Source of the DNA: Sporolactobacillus vineae DSM 21990 = SL153
GTDB lineage: Bacteria > Bacillota > Bacilli > Bacillales > Sporolactobacillaceae
DNA length: 64,000 nt
Reading direction: 5' to 3'
NCBI RefSeq assembly: GCF_000377985.1
Contig: NZ_KB899045.1
Coordinates: forward strand, 98,480-162,479
The notes below the pieces were generated by a model. It did not search any database. It had not been told where the DNA came from and saw only the letters and a program-made list of their open reading frames with translations. This document shows positions 54,698-62,967 of the stretch, piece after piece (within the stretch, counting starts at the first letter, position 1; every line of letters starts with the position of its first letter). A program made the position numbers and the translations under genes.

Positions 54698-55654
54698 ATG
54701 GATCAGACACCTCTGTTTCTGAAACCTGCCCTGCATGAGAAAATTTGGGGCGGAACGAAACTGCGTGATCAGTTCGGCTATGATATCCCGAGTGAACATA
54801 CCGGGGAATGCTGGGGAATTTCGGCGCATCCGAACGGACCGGCTGTGATTAAGAATGGCACGCTCGCCGGCAAGACACTGGCTGAGGCCTGGACGGCGCA
54901 CCGGGAACTTTTCGGCAACTATAAAGGAGACCATTTTCCGTTGCTGACGAAAATTCTCGATGCCCGGACCGACCTGTCGGTTCAGGTTCATCCGGATGAC
55001 GCCTATGCCCAGGAGCACGAGCATGTACCGTTCGGCAAGACGGAATGCTGGTATGTGATCGACTGCGATCCGGACTCGGAAATTGTCTACGGCCATACGG
55101 CGCCGACGCGCGAAGCATTTGCCCAGGCAGTACATGAAAAAAAGTGGGACAGCCTGCTGCGCCGCGTCAAAGTGAAACCCGGCGACTTTTTCTTCGTCCC
55201 GAGCGGCACGATCCATGCGATCTGCGGCGGCTGCGTCATTCTTGAGACGCAGCAGAGTTCCGACACAACGTACCGCGTTTACGACTACGACCGTCCGGGT
55301 ATCGACGGCAAGCCGCGCGAGCTGCATATTCAGCAGTCGATCGACTGTGCCAACTGCCCGCATGTCGATCCGGAATTAACCTATAAGGTGCTGCAGAAAG
55401 CCGAAGCGAAGTTCACCGAACTGCTGCGCTGCGACTTGTTCACTGTATCGCACTGGGAGATCCGCGGCCATGCCGATCCGATCAAAAAAAACTGGCCGTT
55501 CCTGCTGATGAGTGTGCTCGACGGAGCGGGTTCGCTAGTCATCGGTTCAGAACGCTATGATCTGAAAAAAGGAGATCATCTGGTTGTGCCGTCCGCCGTT
55601 CCGGAACTGGCGCTCGACGGGACATTGGATCTGATTGTGTCCAATCCTGTCTGA
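54698..55654 (+). CDS. manA: Mannose-6-phosphate isomerase, class I
   Basis: 318 aa, the short Bacillus-type ManA. Zinc ligands: SVQVHPDD (Gln, His), GKTECWYVI (Glu) and SGTIHAICGG (His). KIWGGTKLRDQFGY is typical of the N-terminus. Interconverts mannose 6-phosphate and fructose 6-phosphate, connecting glycolysis with GDP-mannose synthesis by ManC at 19.7 kb. ATG 54698 with GGGAG 11 nt upstream; GTG 54689 is too close to that site. Confidence 0.95.
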   Translation: MDQTPLFLKPALHEKIWGGTKLRDQFGYDIPSEHTGECWGISAHPNGPAVIKNGTLAGKTLAEAWTAHRELFGNYKGDHFPLLTKILDARTDLSVQVHPDDAYAQEHEHVPFGKTECWYVIDCDPDSEIVYGHTAPTREAFAQAVHEKKWDSLLRRVKVKPGDFFFVPSGTIHAICGGCVILETQQSSDTTYRVYDYDRPGIDGKPRELHIQQSIDCANCPHVDPELTYKVLQKAEAKFTELLRCDLFTVSHWEIRGHADPIKKNWPFLLMSVLDGAGSLVIGSERYDLKKGDHLVVPSAVPELALDGTLDLIVSNPV

Positions 55655-55669
55655 GATGAATCTGCGTGA

Positions 55670-56092
55670 ATGAAACCAAAGCCGACGCTCACGATTATCG
55701 GGCAGCAGCTGTTCAGTGATGAGCAGCTGTCTGCTTTCAGCACACAAACGAAAAATATTCGGTCCCGGGGAATCACAGTCGTCGAGCAGCCGGACTGGCT
55801 GGTCGTGCTGATTCACGGCACTGATCATGGCATGACGCAGCCGGACATTGGCGCAGCCGGCAAATGGATTACCCGGAGCCGCGTGATTCTGCTGCTGCTC
55901 GACGTCCCGGTCGGCATCATCCGCAGGGTCACCCGGCTGGCACACCGCCGAGCGAAAATTCTTGTCGATCCGGCCCCGGCTTTGGCACTTTCGGAAAAAA
56001 TTCAGCGGGCGATCCGGCTGTTTCCGGCCGCTCAGCGCCGTTTCCGAAAACGCAGCCTGCGCTCATACAAGAATCGGAAATTTAAAAGGTAG
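55670..56092 (+). CDS. Hypothetical basic protein downstream of manA
   Basis: 140 aa, strongly basic C-terminus (FPAAQRRFRKRSLRSYKNRK). The middle (SRVILLLLDVPVGIIRRVTR) is hydrophobic but too short for a clear membrane segment. I recognise no family. It begins 16 nt after manA, in the same direction, without a good ribosome site, so it would rely on coupling to manA. Codon pattern looks coding, but translation is uncertain. Confidence 0.45.
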   Translation: MKPKPTLTIIGQQLFSDEQLSAFSTQTKNIRSRGITVVEQPDWLVVLIHGTDHGMTQPDIGAAGKWITRSRVILLLLDVPVGIIRRVTRLAHRRAKILVDPAPALALSEKIQRAIRLFPAAQRRFRKRSLRSYKNRKFKR

Positions 56093-56119
56093 ACTTTGTT
56101 TATATGTGGCGGCAGTTTC

Positions 56120-56245
56120 CCGCTTCAGGTGCTCGCTTTCCGCGGGCGATCCGTGAGCGATCCGTGAGCCTCCTCGTTCGTTACCGCCTGCGAGGCCAGA
56201 CGGCTCGCTGATCCCGCAGGAGTCTCGCACCTTCCGCGCCAAATG
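56120..56245. repeat. Second copy of the GC-rich Bacillales intergenic repeat
   Basis: Contains GCTCGCTTTCCGCGGGCG (56131-56148), identical to 25919-25936, then GAGCCTCCTCG and CGCAGGAGTCTCGCACC, the usual tail of this repeat type in Bacillaceae. An internal duplication (GATCCGTGAGC twice) sits at about 56148-56169. Clear terminal repeats were not found here. Confidence 0.65.
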
Positions 56246-56257
56246 ATTAGGGTAAAC

Positions 56258-56308
56258 AACAAGCCGTATTCCGGTTGCACCCGCGACCGGAATACGGCTT
56301 GTTTTGTC
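56258..56308. terminator. Bidirectional terminator before the dehydrogenase gene
   Basis: 18-bp perfect stem AACAAGCCGTATTCCGGT/ACCGGAATACGGCTTGTT followed by TTGT on plus; serves the minus-strand dehydrogenase mainly. Confidence 0.8.
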
Positions 56309-56313
56309 AGCAC

Positions 56314-57174
56314 TTATTTTTTCAGAAAGTCATACATCTCGGCGAAGTCGTAATCGCCCTTGCCTTGCTGCTTGATCAGTCCGTAGAATGCTTTGACCAG
56401 ATTGGACAGCGGCAGCGCGAAGTTGTGCGCATAGGCTTCCTCCGAGGCGAGTTCCAGATCCTTGTAGATGCTGGCGACCTTGAAGTCGGCGTTCGCAAAG
56501 TCACCGTCGATGATTTTCTGCTTTTTAAAATGAAGCACGGGGGCTGCAGTCGGTCCGGCAAACAGCGACTCAATCACGCCTTTCTTGTCGAGTCCGAGAC
56601 TTTCGCCGAACGCAACTGCCTCGGAGAATGCGGCGACCGACTGGCCGAGCATCAGGTTGTTGACCAGTTTCATCGCGGTTCCGCTGCCGTTCGGACCTTT
56701 ATAATGGACGTCCTTGCCCATGATGTCCAGCAGCGGACGCGCCGTCTCCAGATCTTTCTGATCCCCGCCGACGAAGAAGAGCAGCTCGCCTTTTTCCGCC
56801 GGAGCCGTCGAGCCCGCAACCGGTGCGTCGAGGAAATGAATCCCCTTTTCCGCTGCCGCTTTTGCCAGTTCAACCGACTTGCCCGGGTTGATCGTGCTGC
56901 TGTCGACCCAGAGGCTGCCCGGTTTCAGTCCGCTGAGCAAACCGTCGTCCCCATAAGCGACGGCTTCGACCGCCTGAGGATTGGCCAGCATTGAGAAGAC
57001 GATGTCCGCTTTTTCGCCGACCTGGCGCGGGGTGTCCGCCCACTCAGCACCCCTGGCGACGAGCGGATCCGCCTTGGACTTTGTCCGGTTATAGACAACG
57101 AGCTTCTTCCCGGCGTTCTGCAGCCGGCCGGCCATCCGGCTGCCCATAATTCCAATTCCGATAAATCCGATCAT
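56314..57174 (-). CDS. NAD(P)-dependent beta-hydroxyacid dehydrogenase (YkwC/GarR-like)
   Basis: 286 aa. N-terminal IGFIGIGIMGSRMAGRLQ Rossmann motif, DAPVAGSTAPAEKGEL substrate motif (about residue 118) and GTAMKLVNNLMLG with the catalytic lysine (about 170). The family includes 3-hydroxyisobutyrate dehydrogenase, tartronate semialdehyde reductase and gamma-hydroxybutyrate dehydrogenases; B. subtilis YkwC is the closest in size. A tartronate semialdehyde role would connect to glyoxylate from purine breakdown, but no glyoxylate carboligase is present. AAGGGAG precedes ATG. Confidence 0.88.
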   Translation of the reverse strand: MIGFIGIGIMGSRMAGRLQNAGKKLVVYNRTKSKADPLVARGAEWADTPRQVGEKADIVFSMLANPQAVEAVAYGDDGLLSGLKPGSLWVDSSTINPGKSVELAKAAAEKGIHFLDAPVAGSTAPAEKGELLFFVGGDQKDLETARPLLDIMGKDVHYKGPNGSGTAMKLVNNLMLGQSVAAFSEAVAFGESLGLDKKGVIESLFAGPTAAPVLHFKKQKIIDGDFANADFKVASIYKDLELASEEAYAHNFALPLSNLVKAFYGLIKQQGKGDYDFAEMYDFLKK

Positions 57175-57339
57175 CTGATTCGCTCCCTTAATCCGGTTTC
57201 AGTAAAATGTATCCGACGTAAGCATAGCACATCGCCGCGCCGATTCGAAAAATATTGCCTTGAGAGAAGACGTACAAAGCAGCGGGGGACATGGTATAAT
57301 GAAAAAGCTGAAATGACGCAGGATACGGAGGCTTTTTTT

Positions 57340-58251
57340 GTGATCAATCTCATTGCAACGGCGGAATCGGAAAATCAGGCAGAAGCCCTGCTCGAGGCGG
57401 GCGTCGACACACTCTATGTCGGCGGCCACCCGTTCGGGCTGCGCCTGCCGCGTCCGCTTGACCTGGACGAGATCGAAACGATTGTCCGGATGGCACATGA
57501 ACGCGGGAAAAAGGTCACGGTGGCCTGCAATGCGATCATGCATAATGAACAGGTTTCCCGGCTGGGCGGCTATCTCTCGCGTCTGGCGGAAATCAAGGCG
57601 GATGCGATCACCATCGGGGACCCGGGTGCCATTTTTACCCTGGAACAGATGCGTCTGCCGCTGCCCTATATCTATGACGCGGAGACGCTTGTCACGTCGG
57701 CGGAACAGATCGCCTTCTGGGTGAAGCGCGGCGCGGCCGGTGCGGTGGCGGCGCGCGAACTCACACTGACTGAACTCGAGGAGATGCAGCGGAAGCTGAC
57801 GGTGCCGGTCGAGGTGCTCGCGTACGGCCCGACCTGCATCCACCAGTCCGGCCGGCCGCTCCTGACCAATTATTATCACTATACCGGCCTGAAGGAACGG
57901 GCGGACAAGGACCGTGGACTTTATCTCCGTGACCCGAAAAATCCGGACAGCCAGTATCCGATTTTCGAAGATGAGGACGGGACACATATCTTCTCTACTG
58001 AAGACCTGTCGCTGATGGATCAGCTGCAGGAACTCGACAAGGCCGGCCTGCATACCTGGAAGCTCAACGGTGTCCTGCTTCACGGGGAAAAATTTACAGC
58101 GATTGCCCGGCTGTTTGCCGCGGCGCGGGACGCGGTGGAAGACGGCACGTTTGAGCCCGCCGGTTTCAGCAATCGGCTGCGCGCGTTTCAGCCGGCGTCG
58201 CGTCCGCTCGGCACAGGGTTCTATCTGAAAAACCCGGATGATGTAAAATAA
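57340..58251 (+). CDS. yrrN: U32 peptidase-family protein, YrrN/TrhP1-type
   Basis: 303 aa. Opening INLIATAESENQAEALLEAG and YIYDAETLVTSAEQ, YGPTCIHQSGRPLLTNYYHY mark the YrrN half of the pair. With YrrO it participates in 5-hydroxyuridine formation at tRNA position 34, using prephenate-derived chemistry (B. subtilis TrhP1/TrhP2). GTG 57340 has CGGAGG 8 nt upstream, preferred to the in-frame ATG 57313. The partner gene follows after 169 nt in which no gene or regulatory site is seen. Confidence 0.9.
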   Translation: MINLIATAESENQAEALLEAGVDTLYVGGHPFGLRLPRPLDLDEIETIVRMAHERGKKVTVACNAIMHNEQVSRLGGYLSRLAEIKADAITIGDPGAIFTLEQMRLPLPYIYDAETLVTSAEQIAFWVKRGAAGAVAARELTLTELEEMQRKLTVPVEVLAYGPTCIHQSGRPLLTNYYHYTGLKERADKDRGLYLRDPKNPDSQYPIFEDEDGTHIFSTEDLSLMDQLQELDKAGLHTWKLNGVLLHGEKFTAIARLFAAARDAVEDGTFEPAGFSNRLRAFQPASRPLGTGFYLKNPDDVK

Positions 58252-58420
58252 TCGTGGATATGGCTTGATGAAGGCGAGCCGGTACGCGGTTTCGGCGGCA
58301 GGATGCTGATGGAAGGCCGGATCCGGTGAGGAAGTATCAGGCTGCGCAGAAACTGACTGGCCGCGGACTGATCCGGCGGTTCACCACACTTTTTAACGTA
58401 ACTGTTGAAAGGAATAGAAA

Positions 58421-59644
58421 ATGAAAATACAAATAAAAAAACCGGAAGTGCTGGCTCCGGCCGGCAATCTGGAGAAACTGAAAATGGCGATTCGCTACGG
58501 CGCCGACGCCGTGTACATCGGCGGCCAGGCCTACGGGCTCCGCTCGCGGGCCGGCAATTTCACATATGACGAGATGCGTGAAGGCGTGCAGTTCGCGCAT
58601 CGCCGCGGCGGCAGGGTCTATGTCGCCGCCAACATGGTGACGCACGAAGGTGATGCGGCCGGAGCGGATCAGTTTTTCAAAACGCTGCAGGCGATCGGCG
58701 TTGATGCGGTGATCATCTCCGATCCGGCGATGATCACGATTTGCTTTGCTGCCGCACCGGGTCTGCCGATTCACCTGTCGACCCAGGCATCGACGACTAA
58801 TTACAAGGCGCTTGAGTTCTGGAAACAGCTCGGCGTGGCGCGGGTGGTGCTGGCGCGCGAAGTCGGGATTAAAGAAATCCGCGAAATGCGCCGCCACACA
58901 GATGTCGAGATCGAAGCGTTCGTCCACGGTGCCATGTGTATCGCCTATTCCGGGCGCTGCACGCTCTCCAATCACATGGTTAACCGTGATGCCAACCGCG
59001 GCGGCTGCGCCCAGTCGTGCCGCTGGAAGTATGACCTGTTCGAAATCGACGGGAACACGGCGAAGAGCCTTATTCCGGAAGATGAGGAACCCTTTTCGAT
59101 GAGCGCCGTCGATCTGTCGATGCTCCATCACTTGCCGGATATGATCGAGGCAGGGGTCAACAGCTTGAAGATTGAGGGCCGGATGAAGTCGATCCATTAT
59201 GTGTCGACGGTGTCGAACGTTTATCGCAAAGCGGTGGATACGTACTGCGCCGATCCGGAACACTTCACGTTCGATCCGGCGTGGGACGACGAGATCTGGA
59301 AGGTGGCGCAGCGCGATCTGTCGACCGGATTCTACTATCAGGTGCCGACCGAGAAGGAGCAGCTGTTCGGCAAACCGCGCAAGATTCCGAAGTACACCTT
59401 TGCCGGTCAGGTGATGAGTTACGATCCGGAGACGAAGATCGCCACGCTGCAGCAGCGGAATAATTTCGGCGTCGGTGAAGAGGTCGAGTTCTATGGTCCC
59501 GGATTCGTTCACTTCAAACAGACCGTCCGCGATCTGTGGAACGAAGATGGTGAGCCGATCGACCGGGCGCCAAACCCGATGATGACCGTGACGATGCACG
59601 TTGATCAGCCGGTCGAACCTTACTTTTTAATGAGGAAAAAATGA
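58421..59644 (+). CDS. yrrO: U32 peptidase-family protein, YrrO/TrhP2-type
   Basis: 407 aa. KPEVLAPAGNLEKLKMAIRY opens the domain; the U32 signature EAFVHGAMCIAYSGRCTLSN and RGGCAQSCRWKY supply the cysteines likely to hold an iron-sulfur cluster. Forms the tRNA wobble-uridine hydroxylation system with YrrN. The usual companions greA and udk are not next to it in this window. Ends with a short terminator. Confidence 0.93.
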   Translation: MKIQIKKPEVLAPAGNLEKLKMAIRYGADAVYIGGQAYGLRSRAGNFTYDEMREGVQFAHRRGGRVYVAANMVTHEGDAAGADQFFKTLQAIGVDAVIISDPAMITICFAAAPGLPIHLSTQASTTNYKALEFWKQLGVARVVLAREVGIKEIREMRRHTDVEIEAFVHGAMCIAYSGRCTLSNHMVNRDANRGGCAQSCRWKYDLFEIDGNTAKSLIPEDEEPFSMSAVDLSMLHHLPDMIEAGVNSLKIEGRMKSIHYVSTVSNVYRKAVDTYCADPEHFTFDPAWDDEIWKVAQRDLSTGFYYQVPTEKEQLFGKPRKIPKYTFAGQVMSYDPETKIATLQQRNNFGVGEEVEFYGPGFVHFKQTVRDLWNEDGEPIDRAPNPMMTVTMHVDQPVEPYFLMRKK

Positions 59645-59674
59645 ACTTCGCTCGCTTTGAGCGGAGTTTTTTTT
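59644..59674 (+). terminator. Terminator of yrrO
   Basis: AACTTCGCTC/GAGCGGAGTT stem and eight T residues; overlaps the stop codon. Confidence 0.8.
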
Positions 59675-59847
59675 AAATGGGAGCGGTATGAACTGTTTTT
59701 CCGGTAATATCTGTCAAGCGGCTGAATAGGGGCCTGATTTGACTGAATGACACCCCAAATTGGCTGAATCCGGCAGCAGGCGGCGTAAAATTTTTACTGA
59801 CGGATCCCTGTATTGTGCACCTGTTCACAATCTGTCAAGGTGTGACC

Positions 59848-59876
59848 TTGAAATTTTCTGACAATAGCGCTACACT
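59848..59876 (+). promoter_or_regulatory. Promoter of the glycosyltransferase operon
   Basis: TTGAAA, 17-nt spacer, TACACT. The predicted start point falls in the left arm of the CIRCE-like element. Confidence 0.75.
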
Positions 59877-59880
59877 ATTG

Positions 59881-59907
59881 TTAGCAGTCAGACGTGTTGA
59901 GTGCTAA
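59881..59907. promoter_or_regulatory. CIRCE-like HrcA operator
   Basis: TTAGCAGTC-N9-GAGTGCTAA: only one mismatch from the CIRCE consensus TTAGCACTC-N9-GAGTGCTAA, with exact 9-nt spacing, positioned at the transcription start as in groE and dnaK operons. Confidence 0.82.
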
Positions 59908-59967
59908 TTTTTAACTATTCCTGATAAGCCAAATGAGAGAGTAAAATCAAAAGGAGTGCGATTCATT

Positions 59968-61176
59968 TTGCGCAATCAGGTAGCCTATGTCAGTACGTAT
60001 CTTCCCCAGAAATGTGGTATCGCCACTTATACATGTCACCTCAGACAAGCCGTTCAGAAAGCCAAGCGTGATACACTCGATGATCCCGTTGTTGTGATCA
60101 AGGATAAAAATATTGTCTATCCGGACAATCCTTTTTTTAAATGGTCGATTGACAAGCAATGCCGCAGCGATTATGGAAAAGCGGCCGAAGCGCTGAACAA
60201 GAGTTCCGTTTCCGTGGTATCCTTGCAGCACGAATTCGGGATCTTCGGCGGTAATGCCGGCATCGATATTCTCGATTTCGTCCGTAAGCTGAAGAAGCCG
60301 CTGGTCACGACCTTCCATACCGTTTTTGAGAAGCCGGTTGCACCCTACGCGCCGATTCAGAAGGAAATTGCCGAGCGAAGCGACCGGATCGTCGTCATGA
60401 ACCGGAAGGCCATCTCCTATCTGAACCGGGCATTCCACATTCCTGAAGAAAAAATTTCATTCATTCCCCATGGCACACCGGTTCCGGATCTGAGAGGCCG
60501 GGAAGCATTCCGCCGCAAACTCGGCTGGTCGGACCGCAAAGTGATCATGACATTCGGTTTTATCAGCCGGAACAAGGGCATCGAAGCCGTGCTGAAAGCT
60601 CTGTCTAAAGTTGTTAAAAAAGTTCCGGACGTCCTGTACGTGATTGCCGGCCAGACACATCCGAATGTGAAGGCCGTTGAGGGCGAATCGTACCGCAATT
60701 TTCTCAAACAGATCATTGCCGACGAGAAGCTGCAGGATCACGTGCTGATGATCGACAAGTTCATGACCGAACAGGATCTCGCCCGTTACATCACGGCCTG
60801 CGACCTGTATATCACGCCGTATCCGGGCATGGAACAGATTACGAGCGGGACGCTGGCTTATGCTGTTGGTCTCGGCCGCCCGGTGCTGACAACGCCGTAT
60901 CGCTATGCGCAGGATCTGCTGAAGGGCAACGAAGAATTGTTCGTGCCGTTTGACAACCAGACGATGTGGTCGGACCGGATCACGACGATGCTGTCGGATC
61001 CGTCAACGCTGAAGACCTATCAGGAAAAGATGAGCCGGATCGGCAACCTGATGAGCTGGCCGCATGCCGGACGGAAATACAGCAGGATTTTTGAAGAAGC
61101 GGCTTCAGGAAAAAAAGCAGTAGCAAACGTCATTGACCTATCGGAGGCGGATAAAGTTGCCGGCGAACCCCGTTGA
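59968..61176 (+). CDS. Glycosyltransferase family 4 protein
   Basis: 402 aa, GT-B fold. N-terminal VAYVSTYLPQKCGIATYTCH is typical of a GT4 group related to mannosyltransferases; GFISRNKGIEAVLKAL begins the nucleotide-sugar domain, and the E-x7-E region corresponds to YPGMEQITSGTLAYAVGLGR. Transfers a hexose (donor not identifiable, GDP-mannose plausible) inside the cell. TTG 59968 gives MRNQVAYVSTY; AAGGAG is 11 nt upstream and GTG 59956 lies within it. Controlled by a CIRCE-like site. The last 20 nt overlap the next gene, so both are made together. Confidence 0.87.
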   Translation: MRNQVAYVSTYLPQKCGIATYTCHLRQAVQKAKRDTLDDPVVVIKDKNIVYPDNPFFKWSIDKQCRSDYGKAAEALNKSSVSVVSLQHEFGIFGGNAGIDILDFVRKLKKPLVTTFHTVFEKPVAPYAPIQKEIAERSDRIVVMNRKAISYLNRAFHIPEEKISFIPHGTPVPDLRGREAFRRKLGWSDRKVIMTFGFISRNKGIEAVLKALSKVVKKVPDVLYVIAGQTHPNVKAVEGESYRNFLKQIIADEKLQDHVLMIDKFMTEQDLARYITACDLYITPYPGMEQITSGTLAYAVGLGRPVLTTPYRYAQDLLKGNEELFVPFDNQTMWSDRITTMLSDPSTLKTYQEKMSRIGNLMSWPHAGRKYSRIFEEAASGKKAVANVIDLSEADKVAGEPR

Positions 61177-62266
61177 TTTTACCCATCTGGAACGGATGAC
61201 CGATGATACCGGACTTCTGGAACATGCCTTTGGCGCCGTTCCCCGACGGGCCGAGGGCTATACGACCGACGACAATGCCCGGGCGCTCTGGACCGTGGCC
61301 GCATGGCACGACTGCCTGAGCCGGCAGAAAAATGTTCCGGCGGACATGCTGAACCGGCTGATGCGTCTGGCGGATATCTATCTTGCGTTCCTGATCTGGG
61401 CGCAGGAGCCGGACGGCCATTTTTACAATAACTATTCCTACGACCGGCATAAGGAAAACGAAGCGCCGTCCGACGACTGTCTGGGCCGCACACTCTGGTC
61501 GTGTGTTCAGGCCTGGAAGTATCTTCCCGGCGCGGACCGGAAATATCCGCTGTCGGTGCTTCTGGAACGGGGCTTTGATGCGGCCGCGTCGCTGAAACAT
61601 CCGCGCGGCTTTGCCTATACACTGGCCGCCGCTTCCGAACTGTGCGCATCGGTTGCAGACGATGCCTGGCTCCACCGGATGAAGCCGCAGCTTGGTGTGC
61701 GCGTTCATCAGTTTGAAGCAAAACTGATCGCCCTGTATCAGGAAAATGCCGATTCGGACTGGCACTGGTTCGAACCGGCCGTCACCTACAGCAACGGCAT
61801 CATTCCCTGGTCGCTCCTGAAGTCCTGGAAAGTGACCGGGAATGCTCAGGCTCGGACGATTGCGAAACAGTCGCTCGATTTTCTGATGACAAAAATGACC
61901 GCACCGGCCGGATACCTCCGTCCGGTCGGTAATAAAGGCTGGTGCACCCGAACACAGCTGGCACAGTGGGATCAGCAGCCGGTGGAAATCATGGCGCTGG
62001 CACTGGCAGCCGATGAGGCAGCAAGCTCACTTCCGGTTCCAGACCGATATTATGATCTGATCCGAAAATGTCACGCCTGGTTCCATGGCGCCAACGATCT
62101 GCATACGGTGTCCTGCACCGCGGAGGGCGGCGGCAACGACGGACTCCGCCGCAACGGCATTAACCGGAATCAGGGCGCAGAATCCACATTGTCGTATCTG
62201 CTCACCGAACTTTGGTATACGGAAAATCACAAAAACATTGAAAAGCTTACGAAACAGACGGTCTGA
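61157..62266 (+). CDS. Six-hairpin-type carbohydrate-active protein coupled to the GT4 gene
   Basis: 369 aa, rich in aromatic residues and helices: EGYTTDDNARALWTVAAWHD, GHFYNNYSYDRHKENEAPSD, CLGRTLWSC, WHWFEPAVTYSNGIIPWSL and a C-terminal NRNQGAESTLSYLL. This is an (alpha/alpha)6-barrel pattern seen in glycosidase-like proteins and as a domain attached to some GT4 enzymes; the acidic residues in DDNAR, SDDCLGR and NQGAEST could be catalytic. No signal peptide. TTG start with GGAGG 9 nt upstream, overlapping the GT gene. It may trim or phosphorolyse the GT product; activity unproved. Confidence 0.7.
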   Translation: MPANPVDFTHLERMTDDTGLLEHAFGAVPRRAEGYTTDDNARALWTVAAWHDCLSRQKNVPADMLNRLMRLADIYLAFLIWAQEPDGHFYNNYSYDRHKENEAPSDDCLGRTLWSCVQAWKYLPGADRKYPLSVLLERGFDAAASLKHPRGFAYTLAAASELCASVADDAWLHRMKPQLGVRVHQFEAKLIALYQENADSDWHWFEPAVTYSNGIIPWSLLKSWKVTGNAQARTIAKQSLDFLMTKMTAPAGYLRPVGNKGWCTRTQLAQWDQQPVEIMALALAADEAASSLPVPDRYYDLIRKCHAWFHGANDLHTVSCTAEGGGNDGLRRNGINRNQGAESTLSYLLTELWYTENHKNIEKLTKQTV

Positions 62267-62282
62267 GACGACCGTTTTTTTG
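62258..62282 (+). terminator. Terminator of the glycosyl operon
   Basis: ACGGTC/GACCGT stem with the stop codon in the loop, then TTTTTTT. Confidence 0.75.
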
Positions 62283-62301
62283 TCACCTCGGTTTCCAAAA
62301 A

Positions 62302-62426
62302 ATGGATCACGGCTGGATTTTATGCTGCGACGGCTGGATTCTTCGCTGTGACGGCTGGATTTTTGTCCTTAACGGCTGGATTTTGCGCTCCGACGGCTGG
62401 ATTTTACTCCGTGACGGCTGGATTTT
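62302..62426. repeat. Array B of the 21-bp tandem repeat (6 units)
   Basis: ACGGCTGGATTTT at 62309, 62330 (one change), 62351, 62372, 62393 and 62414, exactly 21 bp apart. Begins with ATGGATCACGGCTGGATTTTA just as array A, and the upstream TTTCCA-N-AA-N is shared too. Right-hand flanks differ. Again placed directly after a terminator. No ribosome site precedes the ATG. Confidence 0.93.
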
Positions 62427-62642
62427 TCGTTTCAGGCATTCGAGTGTGGAAAAATCTATTTCGCGTATAATCGATATTGATAAGCAGGGAGGCTCCTTTT
62501 ACAATCAATAGTGTAGGATGCAAGCCTACATTTCATTGATGACAATGTATGAGGCAGACATAAACTGTTAACTGTGTTCTGGAGAGAACTGGCCGGAATC
62601 CTTGCTGCTTGTACCAAAAAATTTGAGGTGATAAAGACGGCC

Positions 62643-62857
62643 ATGGAAAAACCGACGCCCAGAGAGCAATTGATACGAGCTATTCTGGAACTTCCCGACG
62701 ACGAAATATGGAAACTTCAGCATCAGGTTAATAATTTCAAAAAATCAAAAATTCCCTTTGAAGATGAGGAATTGACCGAAGATGAAAAAAAGCGTTAAAG
62801 CAATTTGAAAGCGGAAAAATGAACTTCGAGGATGCCGTTCTCAGGAGGGAGGATTGA
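62643..62857 (+). pseudogene. Antitoxin-like gene split by a frameshift at an A7 run
   Basis: ATG 62643 (GAGGTGAT upstream) encodes MEKPTPREQLIRAILELPDD, a small acidic protein resembling type II antitoxins. In frame 0 it stops after DEKKR (51 aa). A -1 shift at GAAAAAAAG (A run 62785-62791, of the A-AAA-AAG slippery form) continues as ALKQFESGKMNFEDAVLRRE and ends at 62857, overlapping the next ATG as antitoxin and toxin genes do. Either an indel has broken it or frameshifting is programmed. Confidence 0.6.
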
Positions 62858-62904
62858 TGACCAGTTATGTCCTGAAATGGTCTCATCTACACAGAACCTT
62901 TTGA
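62857..62904 (+). pseudogene. Toxin gene remnant (RelE/ParE-like start)
   Basis: ATG 62857, with AGGAGGGAGG upstream and TGATG overlap with the antitoxin frame, encodes MTSYVLKWSHLHRTF then stop. The first nine residues resemble RelE/ParE toxins; the rest is missing, so the toxin is inactive. Confidence 0.5.
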
Positions 62905-62967
62905 AACCGTTATATAATATAAAGGAAGAAAATCGTCTTAAAATTTGTAATCTGGAGGGATGAATGG

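Noticed and set aside
54068..55363. Long open frame antisense to DUF1861 and manA (431 codons)
   Set aside because: Covers two well-supported genes on the plus strand; no recognisable domain; typical shadow of GC-rich codon usage.
56314..57174. Assignment as tartronate semialdehyde reductase of a glyoxylate pathway
   Set aside because: No glyoxylate carboligase or glycerate kinase is present; sequence alone does not separate the beta-hydroxyacid dehydrogenase subfamilies.
58337..59599. Long open frame antisense to yrrO
   Set aside because: Complement of a strongly conserved U32 gene; no start signal or family resemblance.
53506..62426. The 21-bp arrays as CRISPR arrays
   Set aside because: Non-repeated parts are only 8 bases and similar between units, repeats are 13 bases, and no cas gene is nearby.
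62302..62511. Protein of DGWIL heptapeptide repeats encoded by array B
   Set aside because: No ribosome site before the ATG and the frame is equally open on the other strand because the period is divisible by three; kept only as a possibility in the findings.
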